From contig NZ_BCUU01000006.1 in assembly GCF_001591385.1 (NCBI RefSeq), forward strand, positions 30,894-94,893: DNA of 64,000 nucleotides, in the 5' to 3' direction. Below the pieces are notes generated by a model. That model saw only the letters and a list, made by a program, of their open reading frames with translations, did not search any database and had not been told where the DNA came from. Positions 34,916 to 43,673 of the stretch are shown here, piece by piece; within the stretch, counting starts at the first letter, position 1; every line of letters starts with the position of its first letter. The position numbers were made by a program, and so were the translations under genes. Source of the stretch: Variovorax soli NBRC 106424 (GTDB lineage: Bacteria > Pseudomonadota > Gammaproteobacteria > Burkholderiales > Burkholderiaceae_C).

Positions 34916-36592
34916 ATGGCCAATGAGCCGATCGACATGGAAACGCGCCGCCACCAGATGTTCCCGGCGCTCACGCCGCAGGAGGTGGACCGCATCCGCC
35001 GCTTCGGCGGCACCCGGCGCTATGCGCGCGGCGAGTGCCTGTTCACCGCCGGCGAGCCGGGGCCCGGCATGTTCGTGGTGCTCTCGGGCCATGTGTCCGT
35101 GACCCAGCGCGACGGCCTGGGCCATGTGGTGCCGGTGGTGCGGCAAGGCCCGGGCGAATTCATGGCCGAGGTGGGCCAGCTCTCCGGCCGCCCTGCCCTG
35201 GTCGACGGCCATGCCGACGAGGACGTGGAGGTGCTGCTGATTCCGCCCGACCAGCTGCGCGCCATGATCATTGCCGAGGCCGACCTGGGCGAGCGCGTGG
35301 TGCGCGCGCTCATCCTGCGGCGGGTGGCGCTGATCGAATCCGGCGCCAGCGGCCCGGTGCTGATCGGCCCGCCCGGCGACGCCGACATCCTGCGCCTGCA
35401 GACCTTCCTCAGCCGCAACGGCCACCCCTACCACCTGGTCGATGCGCACACCGACGCCGATGCCGCCGCGCTGCTGGAGCAGTACGGCCAGTGCCAGGTG
35501 CTGGCGGTGTGCCCCAACGGCTCGGTGCTCATCAACCCGTCGGAAGACGCGCTGGCGCGCTGCCTGGGCATGCTCGACAGCGGCGAGCGCGACGACCTGT
35601 TCGACGTGCTGGTGGTGGGCGCCGGGCCGGCGGGCCTGTCGACCGCCGTGTATGCCGCCTCCGAAGGGCTGCGCGTCATCGTGGTGGACTGCCGCTCCTT
35701 CGGCGGCCAGGCCGGCGCCAGCGCGCGCATCGAGAACTACCTGGGCTTTCCCACCGGCATCTCGGGCGGGGCGCTGGCCGGCCGGGCTTTCGTGCAGGCG
35801 CGGAAGTTCGGCGCCGAGATGCTCATTCCGGCCGAGGTGACCTGCATGGACTGCGCGGGCGCGCACGACGGCGAACCGCTGACGGTGACGCTGGCCGACG
35901 GCCGGCGCCTGCGCTCGCGCACCGTGGTCATCGCCACCGGCGCGCGCTACAAGCGACCGGCCGTGCCGCGCCTGCCCGAGTTCGAAGGGCGCGGCATCTG
36001 GTTCTGGGCGTCGGCGCTGGAGGCGCGCTTTTGCGCCAACCAGGAAATCGCGCTGGTGGGCGGCGGCAATTCGGCCGGCCAGGCCGCCGTCTTCCTGTCG
36101 CAGCACGCGGCCAAGGTCAATGTGCTGGTGCGGGGGCCCTCGCTGGCGGCCAGCATGTCGCGCTATCTCATCGACCGGCTGGACGCCACGCCCAACATCG
36201 AGCTGCATCCGCACACCGAGCTGGTGCGCCTGCACGGCGAGCCGGACCGCGGGCTGGAGGGCGCCACCTGGTTCAACCGCCAGCTGGCGGCGGAGCACGA
36301 CTGCTCGGCGCACAACATCTTCCTGTTCGTGGGCGCGGAGCCCGAGACCCGGTGGCTGGCCGGCTGCGGCGTGGCGGTGGATTCGCACGGCTTCGTGCTG
36401 ACCGGAACCGCCGCCGCGGCAGCGCCTGCCATGCACACGCCCACCACGCTGGAGACCAGCATACCGGGCGTGTTCGCCGTGGGCGATGTCCGCTCCGGCT
36501 CAGTCAAGCGGGTGGGCGGCGCCATTGGCGAAGGGGCGGCAGCGGTGGCTTCCATCCACCAGCGGCTGGCCGGAAGGCAGGCGGTCGCGTAG
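34916..36592 (+). CDS. cNMP-binding domain fused to thioredoxin-reductase-like flavoprotein, without redox CxxC
   Basis: A 558-residue fusion. Residues 15-135 are a cyclic-nucleotide-binding fold (FPALTPQEVDRI, GECLFTAGEPGPGMFVVLSGHVSV, GEFMAEVGQLSG). Residues 225-555 are a thioredoxin-reductase-type FAD/NAD domain (VLVVGAGPAGLSTAVYAASEG, GGQAGASARIENYLGFP, VIATGARYKRP, ALVGGGNSAGQAA, FAVGDVRSGS). Where thioredoxin reductase has CATC, this protein has GIWFWASALEARFC, so it lacks the dithiol and probably passes electrons to another acceptor. Divergent from the acyltransferase gene. Confidence 0.9.
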   Translation: MANEPIDMETRRHQMFPALTPQEVDRIRRFGGTRRYARGECLFTAGEPGPGMFVVLSGHVSVTQRDGLGHVVPVVRQGPGEFMAEVGQLSGRPALVDGHADEDVEVLLIPPDQLRAMIIAEADLGERVVRALILRRVALIESGASGPVLIGPPGDADILRLQTFLSRNGHPYHLVDAHTDADAAALLEQYGQCQVLAVCPNGSVLINPSEDALARCLGMLDSGERDDLFDVLVVGAGPAGLSTAVYAASEGLRVIVVDCRSFGGQAGASARIENYLGFPTGISGGALAGRAFVQARKFGAEMLIPAEVTCMDCAGAHDGEPLTVTLADGRRLRSRTVVIATGARYKRPAVPRLPEFEGRGIWFWASALEARFCANQEIALVGGGNSAGQAAVFLSQHAAKVNVLVRGPSLAASMSRYLIDRLDATPNIELHPHTELVRLHGEPDRGLEGATWFNRQLAAEHDCSAHNIFLFVGAEPETRWLAGCGVAVDSHGFVLTGTAAAAAPAMHTPTTLETSIPGVFAVGDVRSGSVKRVGGAIGEGAAAVASIHQRLAGRQAVA

Positions 36593-36689
36593 CGTATTTC
36601 CAATGGGGCCGGCGGCGCCAGGGTCTTGCCGGCCGTGGCTATGCTGCGCAGCCCGGCAACATCAACCCACTCTGTTGGAAGAACGACCC

Positions 36690-37397
36690 ATGCCCGACTC
36701 CAAGACCATCGACGTCTATTCCTGGCCCACGCCCAACGGCCACAAGGTTCACATCATGCTGGAGGAATGCGGCCTGCCGTACCGCGTCCATCCGGTCAAC
36801 ATCGGCAAGGGCGACCAGTTCGCGCCGGAGTTCCTGGCCATCAGCCCCAACAACAAGATCCCGGCCATCGTCGACCCAGAGGGGCCGGACGGCAAGCCGA
36901 TCTCGCTGTTCGAGTCGGGCGCCATCCTGGTGTACCTGGCTGGCAAGACAGGCCAGTTCTTGCCCAAAGGCGATCGCGAGCGCTACGACGTGCTGCAGTG
37001 GCTCATGTTCCAGATGGGCGGCGTGGGCCCCATGCTGGGCCAGGCGCACCACTTCCGCATGTACGCGCCCGAGAAGATTCCCTACGCCGTCGACCGCTAC
37101 ACCAACGAAGCAAAGCGCCTGTACGGCGTGATCGACAAGCAGCTGGCCAAGCAGCGCTACATCGCCGGCAAGGACTACAGCATTGCCGACATCGCCATCT
37201 TCCCGTGGCTGCGCAGCTGGCAGAACCAGGGCATCGTGCTGGAGGACTATCCGCACCTGAAGAAGTGGTTCGACGCCATTGCCGAGCGCCCGGCCGTGCA
37301 GCGCGGCGTGAAGGTGCTGGCCGAGCTGCGCAAGCCCATCACCGACGACAAGTCGCGCGAGATCCTGTTCGGCAAGACGCAGTACGAGCGGCGCTGA
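36690..37397 (+). CDS. Glutathione S-transferase, Nu class (YfcG/YghU-like)
   Basis: A 235-residue GST. The thioredoxin-like N-terminal domain starts IDVYSWPTPNGHKVHIMLEE with the conserved TPNG turn; KIPAIVDPEG (cis-Pro) and SLFESGAILVYLA (GSH binding) follow. The helical C-terminal domain includes DYSIADIAIFPW. Nu-class members are disulfide-bond or peroxide reductases that use glutathione. ATG 36690 chosen; upstream frame is a shadow of the previous gene. Confidence 0.93.
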   Translation: MPDSKTIDVYSWPTPNGHKVHIMLEECGLPYRVHPVNIGKGDQFAPEFLAISPNNKIPAIVDPEGPDGKPISLFESGAILVYLAGKTGQFLPKGDRERYDVLQWLMFQMGGVGPMLGQAHHFRMYAPEKIPYAVDRYTNEAKRLYGVIDKQLAKQRYIAGKDYSIADIAIFPWLRSWQNQGIVLEDYPHLKKWFDAIAERPAVQRGVKVLAELRKPITDDKSREILFGKTQYERR

Positions 37398-37446
37398 CGC
37401 CCGCGGAAAAACCGGGTGCGCGCTGCGGCTACAATGCACGCCTTGT

Positions 37447-37523
37447 CGGAACGTAGCGCAGCCTGGTAGCGCATCTGCTTTGGGAGCAGAGGGTCGCGAG
37501 TTCGAATCCCGCCGTTCCGACCA
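37447..37523 (+). tRNA. tRNA-Pro(TGG)
   Basis: 77 nt with encoded CCA. Acceptor CGGAACG/CGTTCCG, anticodon stem TCTGC/GCAGA around loop TTTGGGA with anticodon TGG at 37481-37483, T-loop TTCGAAT. Confidence 0.97.
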
Positions 37524-37537
37524 TCAAAAAACGCAGC

Positions 37538-37567
37538 AAGCCCGCCTGGGAAACCAGGCGGGCTTTT
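37538..37567 (+). terminator. Terminator after tRNA-Pro
   Basis: 12-bp stem AAGCCCGCCTGG/CCAGGCGGGCTT with a GAAA loop, then TTCTG. The near-symmetry may also serve the convergent methyltransferase gene. Confidence 0.85.
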
Positions 37568-37586
37568 CTGTTGCCGGCCCGCCGCT

Positions 37587-38423
37587 TCAACCCGCCGCAT
37601 CGGACCGGCGCGCGAAGTACAAGCCCGTGAAGCACGGGAACGAGCGCTCCGGGCGTCCTGGAATGTGCAGGGCACGCTCGTACACGTCCCATTTGTCCTC
37701 CAGCACGTAGCCGCGTTCTTCAATGGCCCGGATGAAAGCGCCCGTGTTGTACACATGCATCGGAGAAAACGCCCCCTCGCCCAGGTTCTGCGTGGTGACG
37801 AAATGCTCGCCGCCGTAGAGCGGAAGCTTGTTCAGCAACAGGTGCTCGGGCAGCGTTTCGCACAGATCGAGCAGCCGGGCGGGGTGGGCATCCTCGACAT
37901 ACTGGATGGCACCGGCGCAGTTCCAGACATCGTGGCCGCCGGTGCGGACGGCCGCCTCCAGGTCCGAGGTGAACATCAGTGCCGGCGCGCCGTGCTGCCT
38001 GGCCAGGCCCCGTCCGATGGCAGCGATCTCAGGCACCTCCACCACGTGCCACGCCAGCGATTCCGGCATGTCCAGATACCGGCGGTACGCGAAATAGTGG
38101 ACGCCCACCGAACCGCCGATGTCCAGCACCCGCGCCGCGCCACGGGCGAATGCCCGTTCGAGCCATCGCATGATCGGGTAGTCGTATTCGAAGACCCGCG
38201 TCATGCGGACCTGCACATGTTCGAGCGCCAGCGCCCCCAGGTTGAATCCCGGCCCCCGCGGCAAGTGGCTGCGCGCCTGCGCAAAGCTGGCATACACGCC
38301 GAAATAGGCTGCACCGCTTTGCGGATCGAGAAACTGCCTTTCCTCCCATCTCGTCCTGGATGGTCGGAGCAGGGGCCAGTCGGCGATGCGACGGGCCGCG
38401 CGGAGGGCACCGTACATGGACAT
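37587..38423 (-). CDS. TIGR04325-type methyltransferase
   Basis: A 278-residue SAM-dependent methyltransferase: SAM loop VLDIGGSVGVHYFAYRRY near residue 98, HVVEVPEIAAIGR, and FTSDLEAA. The C-terminal half contains LLNKLPLYGGEHFVTTQN. Members are often found near polysaccharide genes. Convergent with the tRNA-Pro unit. Confidence 0.85.
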   Translation of the reverse strand: MSMYGALRAARRIADWPLLRPSRTRWEERQFLDPQSGAAYFGVYASFAQARSHLPRGPGFNLGALALEHVQVRMTRVFEYDYPIMRWLERAFARGAARVLDIGGSVGVHYFAYRRYLDMPESLAWHVVEVPEIAAIGRGLARQHGAPALMFTSDLEAAVRTGGHDVWNCAGAIQYVEDAHPARLLDLCETLPEHLLLNKLPLYGGEHFVTTQNLGEGAFSPMHVYNTGAFIRAIEERGYVLEDKWDVYERALHIPGRPERSFPCFTGLYFARRSDAAG

Positions 38424-38483
38424 TTCGCAGCCACCAGCGGGTGATGCCGGTAGGACTGCGAATCCGCGCGTCAGTTCACACGT

Positions 38484-39254
38484 CTACGCTGCGTGCATTG
38501 CGTGCAGCTTCTGCATGCCGCCCAGCCAGCGGTCGTAGTCCGCCGCCTTGGCCTGGAAATATTGCAGCACCTGCGGGTGCGGCAGCACCAAAAACTTCTC
38601 GCTTTGCATGGTCGCCACCACCTCGGCCGCCACCTGCTCGGCGCTCAGGATGCCGTCGTGCCCGGCCGAGCCGCCGTCGCCGGTCACCATGCCGGTCTGC
38701 ACCGACTGCGGGCACAGGCACGACACGCGCAGGCCGCGCCGGCCGTAGGCGATGCGCAGCCATTCGGCAAAGGCCACGGCCGCGTGCTTGGTCACGCCGT
38801 AAGGCGCCGTTTCCACGATGTTCAGCAGGCCGGCGGCCGAGGCGGTGACCAGGAAGTAGCCCTCGCCCCGCGCCACCATGTCGGGCACCACCGCGCGCGC
38901 GGCCCACACATGGGCCATGCCGTGGACCTGCCACATCTTGTCCCACAGGGCGTCGTCCAGTTCGAAGCCGCCGGGACGCCCCAGGATGCCGGCATTGGAG
39001 ATGTAGATGTCGACCTGCCCGAAGCGCTCGCGCGCGGCGGCCACCAGCGCCTGGATGTCGGCCTCCACGCTCACGTCGCAGCGCACGGCCAGGGCCTGCG
39101 CGCCGATCTCTGCGGCCACCGCCTGGGCGCCTGCCAGGTCGAGGTCCGCCACCACTACGCCGCGTGCGCCATCTTGCGCAAAGCGCATTGCCACCGCGCG
39201 GCCGATGCCGCTGGCAGCGCCCGTGACCACCGCCACCTTGTTCCGGATTTCCAT
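38484..39254 (-). CDS. Short-chain dehydrogenase/reductase
   Basis: A 256-residue classical SDR: NAD(P) loop VVTGAASGIGRAVA, NAG in YISNAGILG, catalytic Ser in LVTASAAGLL and Tyr-x3-Lys in APYGVTKHAA. Substrate unknown. ATG 39254 gives the standard N-terminus; the open frame extends upstream without homology. Confidence 0.92.
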   Translation of the reverse strand: MEIRNKVAVVTGAASGIGRAVAMRFAQDGARGVVVADLDLAGAQAVAAEIGAQALAVRCDVSVEADIQALVAAARERFGQVDIYISNAGILGRPGGFELDDALWDKMWQVHGMAHVWAARAVVPDMVARGEGYFLVTASAAGLLNIVETAPYGVTKHAAVAFAEWLRIAYGRRGLRVSCLCPQSVQTGMVTGDGGSAGHDGILSAEQVAAEVVATMQSEKFLVLPHPQVLQYFQAKAADYDRWLGGMQKLHAMHAA

Positions 39255-39363
39255 GCCGAGCTTCCTGTTTGTGTGTCTCTGAGGGTTTTGAATCGAGCGA
39301 GCCGGCAGTATCGAACGCCAGCGCAGCCGGCGCCGCCGCTTAGGCGACAGCCAGTCGCGGCGC

Positions 39364-39810
39364 TCAGGGCATGGCCTGGAGCAGCGACAGGGTGAGCGGA
39401 TCGCCCCGCCCGCCGTAGAACTTGTCCAGCGCCTGGCCGAACAAGGGCGCATCGGGCACCACCGCCTGGAAGAGCGTCATGCACGAGCGGAACTTGAGGT
39501 CGTCCGGCGAAGAAAACACCTGCAGCGCCGTGCGTCCCTGCACCGCCAGCACCAGCGACGTGCACTGCGCCAGCCGCGCGCCCAGCAGCGGGTGCTGCCA
39601 GTACGCCAGCGCCTCGGCGCGCGAACCGATTCCGTAGAACTGCGCGGTGCTGCTGCGCCCCAGTTCGGCCAGTTGCGGAAACACGAACCACATCCAGTGG
39701 CTGCGCTTCTGGCCGTCCGCCAGCTCGGCGCACACCTGGGCGTAGACCGGCGCCTGCGCCTGGACGAAGCGTTCGAGCCGGTAGGGGTCGTCATGTGGCG
39801 CTGTGGCCAT
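39364..39810 (-). CDS. DUF1810 family protein
   Basis: A 148-residue protein with the DUF1810 pattern: YRLERFVQAQAPVYAQVCAEL, GQKRSHWMWFVFPQL, STAQFYGIGSRAEALAYW, HPLLGARL. Function undefined. The frame extends into tRNA-Arg upstream, so ATG 39810 is the only sensible start. Confidence 0.88.
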   Translation of the reverse strand: MATAPHDDPYRLERFVQAQAPVYAQVCAELADGQKRSHWMWFVFPQLAELGRSSTAQFYGIGSRAEALAYWQHPLLGARLAQCTSLVLAVQGRTALQVFSSPDDLKFRSCMTLFQAVVPDAPLFGQALDKFYGGRGDPLTLSLLQAMP

Positions 39811-39846
39811 GGGGCGCTTCTTTCGCGTGGCAAAATCAGGGGCTGT

Positions 39847-39923
39847 CTGCCCGTAGCTCAGTTGGATAGAGCACCTGCCTTCTAAGCAGGTTGTCGGGAG
39901 TTCGATCCTCTCCGGGCAGGCCA
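39847..39923 (+). tRNA. tRNA-Arg(TCT)
   Basis: 77 nt with encoded CCA. Acceptor CTGCCCG/CGGGCAG, discriminator G, anticodon stem CCTGC/GCAGG with TCT at 39881-39883, T-loop TTCGATC. It marks the left border of a lower-GC insert. Confidence 0.95.
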
Positions 39924-40405
39924 ATGTTCATCCTGGCTTTGGTGATAGTGGCTGCAAACATCTACGCCAAGGCACTGCCAGTGGTCCAGATCGCGACCCA
40001 TTAGGCTCCCGCGCAGGCGCCTCTACAACCCAGGCAGTAGCTCTCCAAGTTCCAGCGCGTGACTCAAATCGAGTTGCAAGGCTTTGCATCGCCTCATTCG
40101 ACCATGCCCGCTTGAAGGTGCCCCACGCCACTTGATGCTGGGGACCACAATCCTGAGCCGCCAGCCACGCAGATGGCCCGGTGTTTGTGCCGCGCCCGCT
40201 CCCTACGCACGTCCTGATCGAAGCGCCTGCGCCGATTTAGACGAGCCCACCCCAAACTCGACCGCTTTTGCAAACAGCTATACACATCAACGGACTCACC
40301 AATTCGCGGGAGGTCATGAGTCATCGGGTCAGCTAGATTTGTGTCAATGATCGTGCTTCACGACGTTGACGTCATCGATTTAGGTTTTGTCTATTCGCCG
40401 ATCTC
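39924..40405. other. Gene-free stretch downstream of tRNA-Arg
   Basis: About 480 bases without a credible gene. Base composition is visibly more AT-rich than the chromosome on either side. It shows no integrase gene and no obvious repeat of the tRNA 3' end. It probably represents the flank of the inserted gene at 40406. Confidence 0.5.
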
Positions 40406-41770
40406 ATGAGCAACAACGACCAGACCAACTTTCAACCAGTCAAAGTTCCGTTCTTCGGCGCTCGGCGCATGGCAGCTGAGCAGTCCATCAAGATCCAGGA
40501 ATTGCGCAACGAATTACGCGAAGCCACGAATAGTCTTGAGCGGCTCGGCGCCTACTCGGTTTTAGAATTGGAAGAGCGGGCCAAGGACCTTGAGAAGGAG
40601 ATGGCTCGCCAGCGGGAGGCGTTGGCCCGCGAACGCGAGGCGGCCAAGGAGGCGCTTGTCCTCCTGTTACGGAGACAGGAGGAACTGCGCCACGCCATCG
40701 TTGTCACGGAAGAGGTTGCGATGCTCCAAGAGGTAGGCATTTACGAGTATCGCCATCCTCTGACCGATGCTGTGTCTTTTCGCCTCGCGTTGGATGTGGT
40801 GCAGGCGACGATCAAGGAAATGACCAAAAAGGATGGCGGAGCCATCCAAGCTACTACCAACTGGACGGTCAACGGCTCTGTTGCCGAGGGCAAGGCGATG
40901 GTGCGCGATTTTTCCAAGCTGATGCTTCGCGCCTTCAACGCCGAGGCTGACAACCTCGTACGCTCACTCAAGCCGTACAAACTCGATGCCGCCATCGAGC
41001 GGCTGCGCAAGGTGGCCTCGACGATTGAACGTTTGGGTCGCAGCATGGACATACAGATTTCAGCGCAGTATTTGCGGGTGCGCATTGATGAGTTGTCCCT
41101 GACCGCCGATTTCCTTCAAAAGCAGGCCGAGGAGAAGGAAGCAGAGCGCGCTGAGCGCGAGCGCCTCAAGGAGGAGCGAAAAGCTCAGCAAGAGTTGGAG
41201 CGCGAACGTGAACGCCTTGAGAAGGAGCGCACCCACTACGCTAACGCCCTCGCCGCACTTGAGGCCAAAGGGGACGTGGAGGCTGTTGCGCGCATGCGCG
41301 ATCAACTCGCCGACGTAGCCCGGGCGCTGTCGGACGTTGACTATCGAGCAGCGAATATTCGTGCAGGCTATGTCTATGTGATTTCCAACATCGGTTCATT
41401 TGGCGAATCCATGGTGAAAGTCGGCATGACGCGCCGGCTCGATCCGAGGGACCGCATACGAGAGTTGAGCGATGCTTCAGTGCCATTCAATTTCGATGTG
41501 CATGCACTCTTCTTCTCCAAGGACGCTGTAGGCATCGAAGGTCAGATGCATGCGCGTTTGGGAGAGCGACGAGTCAACGCTGTCAACCGCCGCCGTGAGT
41601 TCTTCCATGCGACGCCGCTGGAAGCCAAGATGCACCTAAGCGCACTCGCTGGCGAGCTGTTGGAGTTCGAGGACATTCCCGAAGCTCTGGAGTACCGCCA
41701 AAGCTTGTCCCAGGTTCACAAGCCCAAGGAATTTGGCAACCTCGCAGGTGTTGGCCCAGCAGTCCAGTGA
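40406..41770 (+). CDS. DUF4041 protein with GIY-YIG (T5orf172/MUG113) nuclease-like domain
   Basis: A 454-residue protein. Residues about 25-95 and 235-300 are long charged coiled coils; the middle (VGIYEYRHPLTDAVSF to FNAEADNLVRSLKPY) is the DUF4041 region. From about residue 320 a GIY-YIG-type domain follows: GYVYVISNIGSFGESMVKVGMTRRLDPRDRIREL, then AVGIEGQMHARLGERRVN and RREFFHATP. Homologues occur in phages and mobile or defence islands. Lower GC and position after tRNA-Arg indicate acquisition. The 195 bases after it hold nothing recognisable. Confidence 0.88.
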   Translation: MSNNDQTNFQPVKVPFFGARRMAAEQSIKIQELRNELREATNSLERLGAYSVLELEERAKDLEKEMARQREALAREREAAKEALVLLLRRQEELRHAIVVTEEVAMLQEVGIYEYRHPLTDAVSFRLALDVVQATIKEMTKKDGGAIQATTNWTVNGSVAEGKAMVRDFSKLMLRAFNAEADNLVRSLKPYKLDAAIERLRKVASTIERLGRSMDIQISAQYLRVRIDELSLTADFLQKQAEEKEAERAERERLKEERKAQQELERERERLEKERTHYANALAALEAKGDVEAVARMRDQLADVARALSDVDYRAANIRAGYVYVISNIGSFGESMVKVGMTRRLDPRDRIRELSDASVPFNFDVHALFFSKDAVGIEGQMHARLGERRVNAVNRRREFFHATPLEAKMHLSALAGELLEFEDIPEALEYRQSLSQVHKPKEFGNLAGVGPAVQ

Positions 41771-41965
41771 CATGTGTGTGGTGAGTTGCTGAGGCAAACT
41801 GATTCGATTCCACGCTTCTTCGCTACTTTTGCTGACCTAGAAGCTCGCCCCCCCTGGTCAACGAGAGCGATTCGCAAGGCCTGCGCCACGCGCTGACTTC
41901 CTCGCCCGCTAAAAGACCGCGAAACTCGCGCGATCGGCCGCCAAGCAGGCCGTCTCGTCGCGAGA

Positions 41966-42232
41966 CTAACGCACAAACAACAGGTCGCGCGTCTCCAGAT
42001 AGATGGCCCTTCGCGGGTCCTCCTTGAAGCGGCGCACGACGTGCTCCTCCAGCACCGGGAAGTTCAGCTCGCAGGCCAGCAGCAGGCTTTCGGGGCCGCC
42101 GCTCGCGCCCAGCACGTCGCGAAGCGCGTCTTCCGAGACCTCTGCCAGCACGCGCGGTCCATCCATTCCGTCCGGATAGACCGCAAAGCGCACGGTGCCC
42201 CTGTCATAGCAATGGATGGCTTCGCATTTCAT
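41966..42232 (-). CDS. DUF1488-like small protein under a sigma-54 element
   Basis: An 88-residue protein (GTVRFAVYPDG, LAEVSEDALRDVLGA, FPVLEEHVVRRF), similar in size and pattern to DUF1488 proteins; by-eye match. An AGGAG RBS and a -24/-12 element (42257-42272) lie directly upstream. Divergent from the glycosyltransferase operon, with which it probably shares regulation. Confidence 0.65.
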   Translation of the reverse strand: MKCEAIHCYDRGTVRFAVYPDGMDGPRVLAEVSEDALRDVLGASGGPESLLLACELNFPVLEEHVVRRFKEDPRRAIYLETRDLLFVR

Positions 42233-42256
42233 CGGTGTTGTCTCCTGCGCATTGAC

Positions 42257-42272
42257 GGCAAGCGGCGTGCCT
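42257..42272 (-). promoter_or_regulatory. Sigma-54 promoter for the 41966-42232 gene
   Basis: Reverse-strand AGGCACGCCGCTTGCC: matches TGGCACRNNNNTTGCW at all but the two end positions. Predicted start of transcription about 14 bases before the ATG. Confidence 0.75.
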
Positions 42273-42299
42273 GTGCGGCGCCGTCACGTGGGTGCGCTC

Positions 42300-42315
42300 G
42301 GGCATATCGCTTGCC
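42300..42315 (+). promoter_or_regulatory. Sigma-54 promoter of the GT4-GT9-GT9 operon
   Basis: GGGCATATCGCTTGCC, with GG and GC at the required spacing. Predicted start about 31 bases before the glycosyltransferase ATG. Confidence 0.75.
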
Positions 42316-42356
42316 CCGGCAAGCGTGTCCAACCCAGAAAGCCGGAGCCGCCCGCC

Positions 42357-43673
42357 ATGACCACCAGGGAACCACTGCTGCGAATTGCCTTGATCAGCGA
42401 GCACGCTTCGCCGCTCGCCAAACCCGGCGGCGTCGATGCCGGCGGCCAGAACGTCTACGTGGCGCAGGTGGCCTGCGCGCTGGCGGCCCTCGGCCATCAC
42501 GTGGACGTGTACACGCGCTGCGACAGCATCCGGCTGTCGGCCTGCGCCTTCCTGCGCTCGCGCGTGCGCGTCATGCATGTGGATGCCGGGCCCGCCTGCT
42601 TCGTGCCCAAGGAACAGCTGCTCTCGCACATGCCGGCGTTTGCGCGAGGCATGCGCAATGCGATGGAGCATGCGGGCCGCTACGACATCGTCCACGCCAA
42701 CTTCTTCATGTCCGGATGGGTCGGCATGGCGCTGCAGCGCGCCTGCGCGCTGCCGCTGGCCGTCACCTTCCATGCACTGGGCCTGGTGCGCCAGCAGCAC
42801 CAGGGAAGCGCCGATGGGTTTCCGCAGGCGCGCATCGGCATCGAGCGGCGCCTGGTGCACCGGGCGCAGCGGGTGATTGCCGAATGCCCGCAGGAGCGCG
42901 AGGACTTGCTGCGGCTCTACGGCGCAGACGCCGCGCGCATCAGCACCGTGCCCTGCGGCGTGGACCTGGCGCAGTTCGGCCCGCGCAACCGCGTGGCGGC
43001 GCGGCGCCGCCTGGGCTTGCCGCAGGACGAATTCATCGTCCTGCAGCTGGGGCGGCTGGTGCCGCGCAAGGGCGTGGAGCATGTGGTGCGCGCCATGGCG
43101 CTGCTCGATGCACGCATGCCCGCGCGCCTGCTGGTGGTGGGCGGCGAATCGCGCCAGCCCGACGACGCGCGCACGCCCGAGCTGGGCCGGCTGCGCGCCA
43201 TCGCGCAGCAATGCGGCGCGGCGCAGCGCGTGGTGTTCGTGGGCCAGCGCGACCGCCAGGAGCTGGCCGACTACTACGCCGCGGCCGACGTCTTCGCCAC
43301 CACGCCGGCCTACGAGCCCTTCGGCATCACGCCGCTGGAGGCCATGGCCTGCGGCACGCCGGTGGTGGGCAGCGCCGTGGGCGGCATCCAGCACACGGTG
43401 GTGGATGGCGTGACCGGGTTCCTCGTGCCCCCGGCCGATCCGGCGGCGCTGGCCGAGCGCTTCGCGCGGCTGCATGCCAACGCGGCGCTGGGCGAAGCCA
43501 TGGGGCGTGCCGGCATGGCGCGCGTGCGTTCGCTCTTCACCTGGGACCAGGTGGCGCAGGGGCTGGTCAAGGCCTACCGTGAAGCCATCGCATCGTCGTG
43601 CGAGCAGCACGCCGGCGCCAGGCCGCAACTGCAGCGCACCGCACGCACGCTGTCGCTGGGCGCCGTGGCGTGA
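42357..43673 (+). CDS. Family 4 glycosyltransferase (MshA/sucrose-phosphate-synthase-like)
   Basis: A 438-residue cytoplasmic GT-B retaining glycosyltransferase. N-terminal acceptor loop KPGGVDAGGQNVYVAQVACAL, donor-side QLGRLVPRKGVEHVVRA, and the nucleotide-sugar signature AYEPFGITPLEAMACGTPVVG with catalytic-type Glu. Donor and acceptor unknown. ATG 42357 has GGAG upstream; the earlier in-frame ATG at 42216 would overlap the sigma-54 element. First gene of a three-gene operon; its TGA overlaps the next GTG. Confidence 0.92.
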   Translation: MTTREPLLRIALISEHASPLAKPGGVDAGGQNVYVAQVACALAALGHHVDVYTRCDSIRLSACAFLRSRVRVMHVDAGPACFVPKEQLLSHMPAFARGMRNAMEHAGRYDIVHANFFMSGWVGMALQRACALPLAVTFHALGLVRQQHQGSADGFPQARIGIERRLVHRAQRVIAECPQEREDLLRLYGADAARISTVPCGVDLAQFGPRNRVAARRRLGLPQDEFIVLQLGRLVPRKGVEHVVRAMALLDARMPARLLVVGGESRQPDDARTPELGRLRAIAQQCGAAQRVVFVGQRDRQELADYYAAADVFATTPAYEPFGITPLEAMACGTPVVGSAVGGIQHTVVDGVTGFLVPPADPAALAERFARLHANAALGEAMGRAGMARVRSLFTWDQVAQGLVKAYREAIASSCEQHAGARPQLQRTARTLSLGAVA

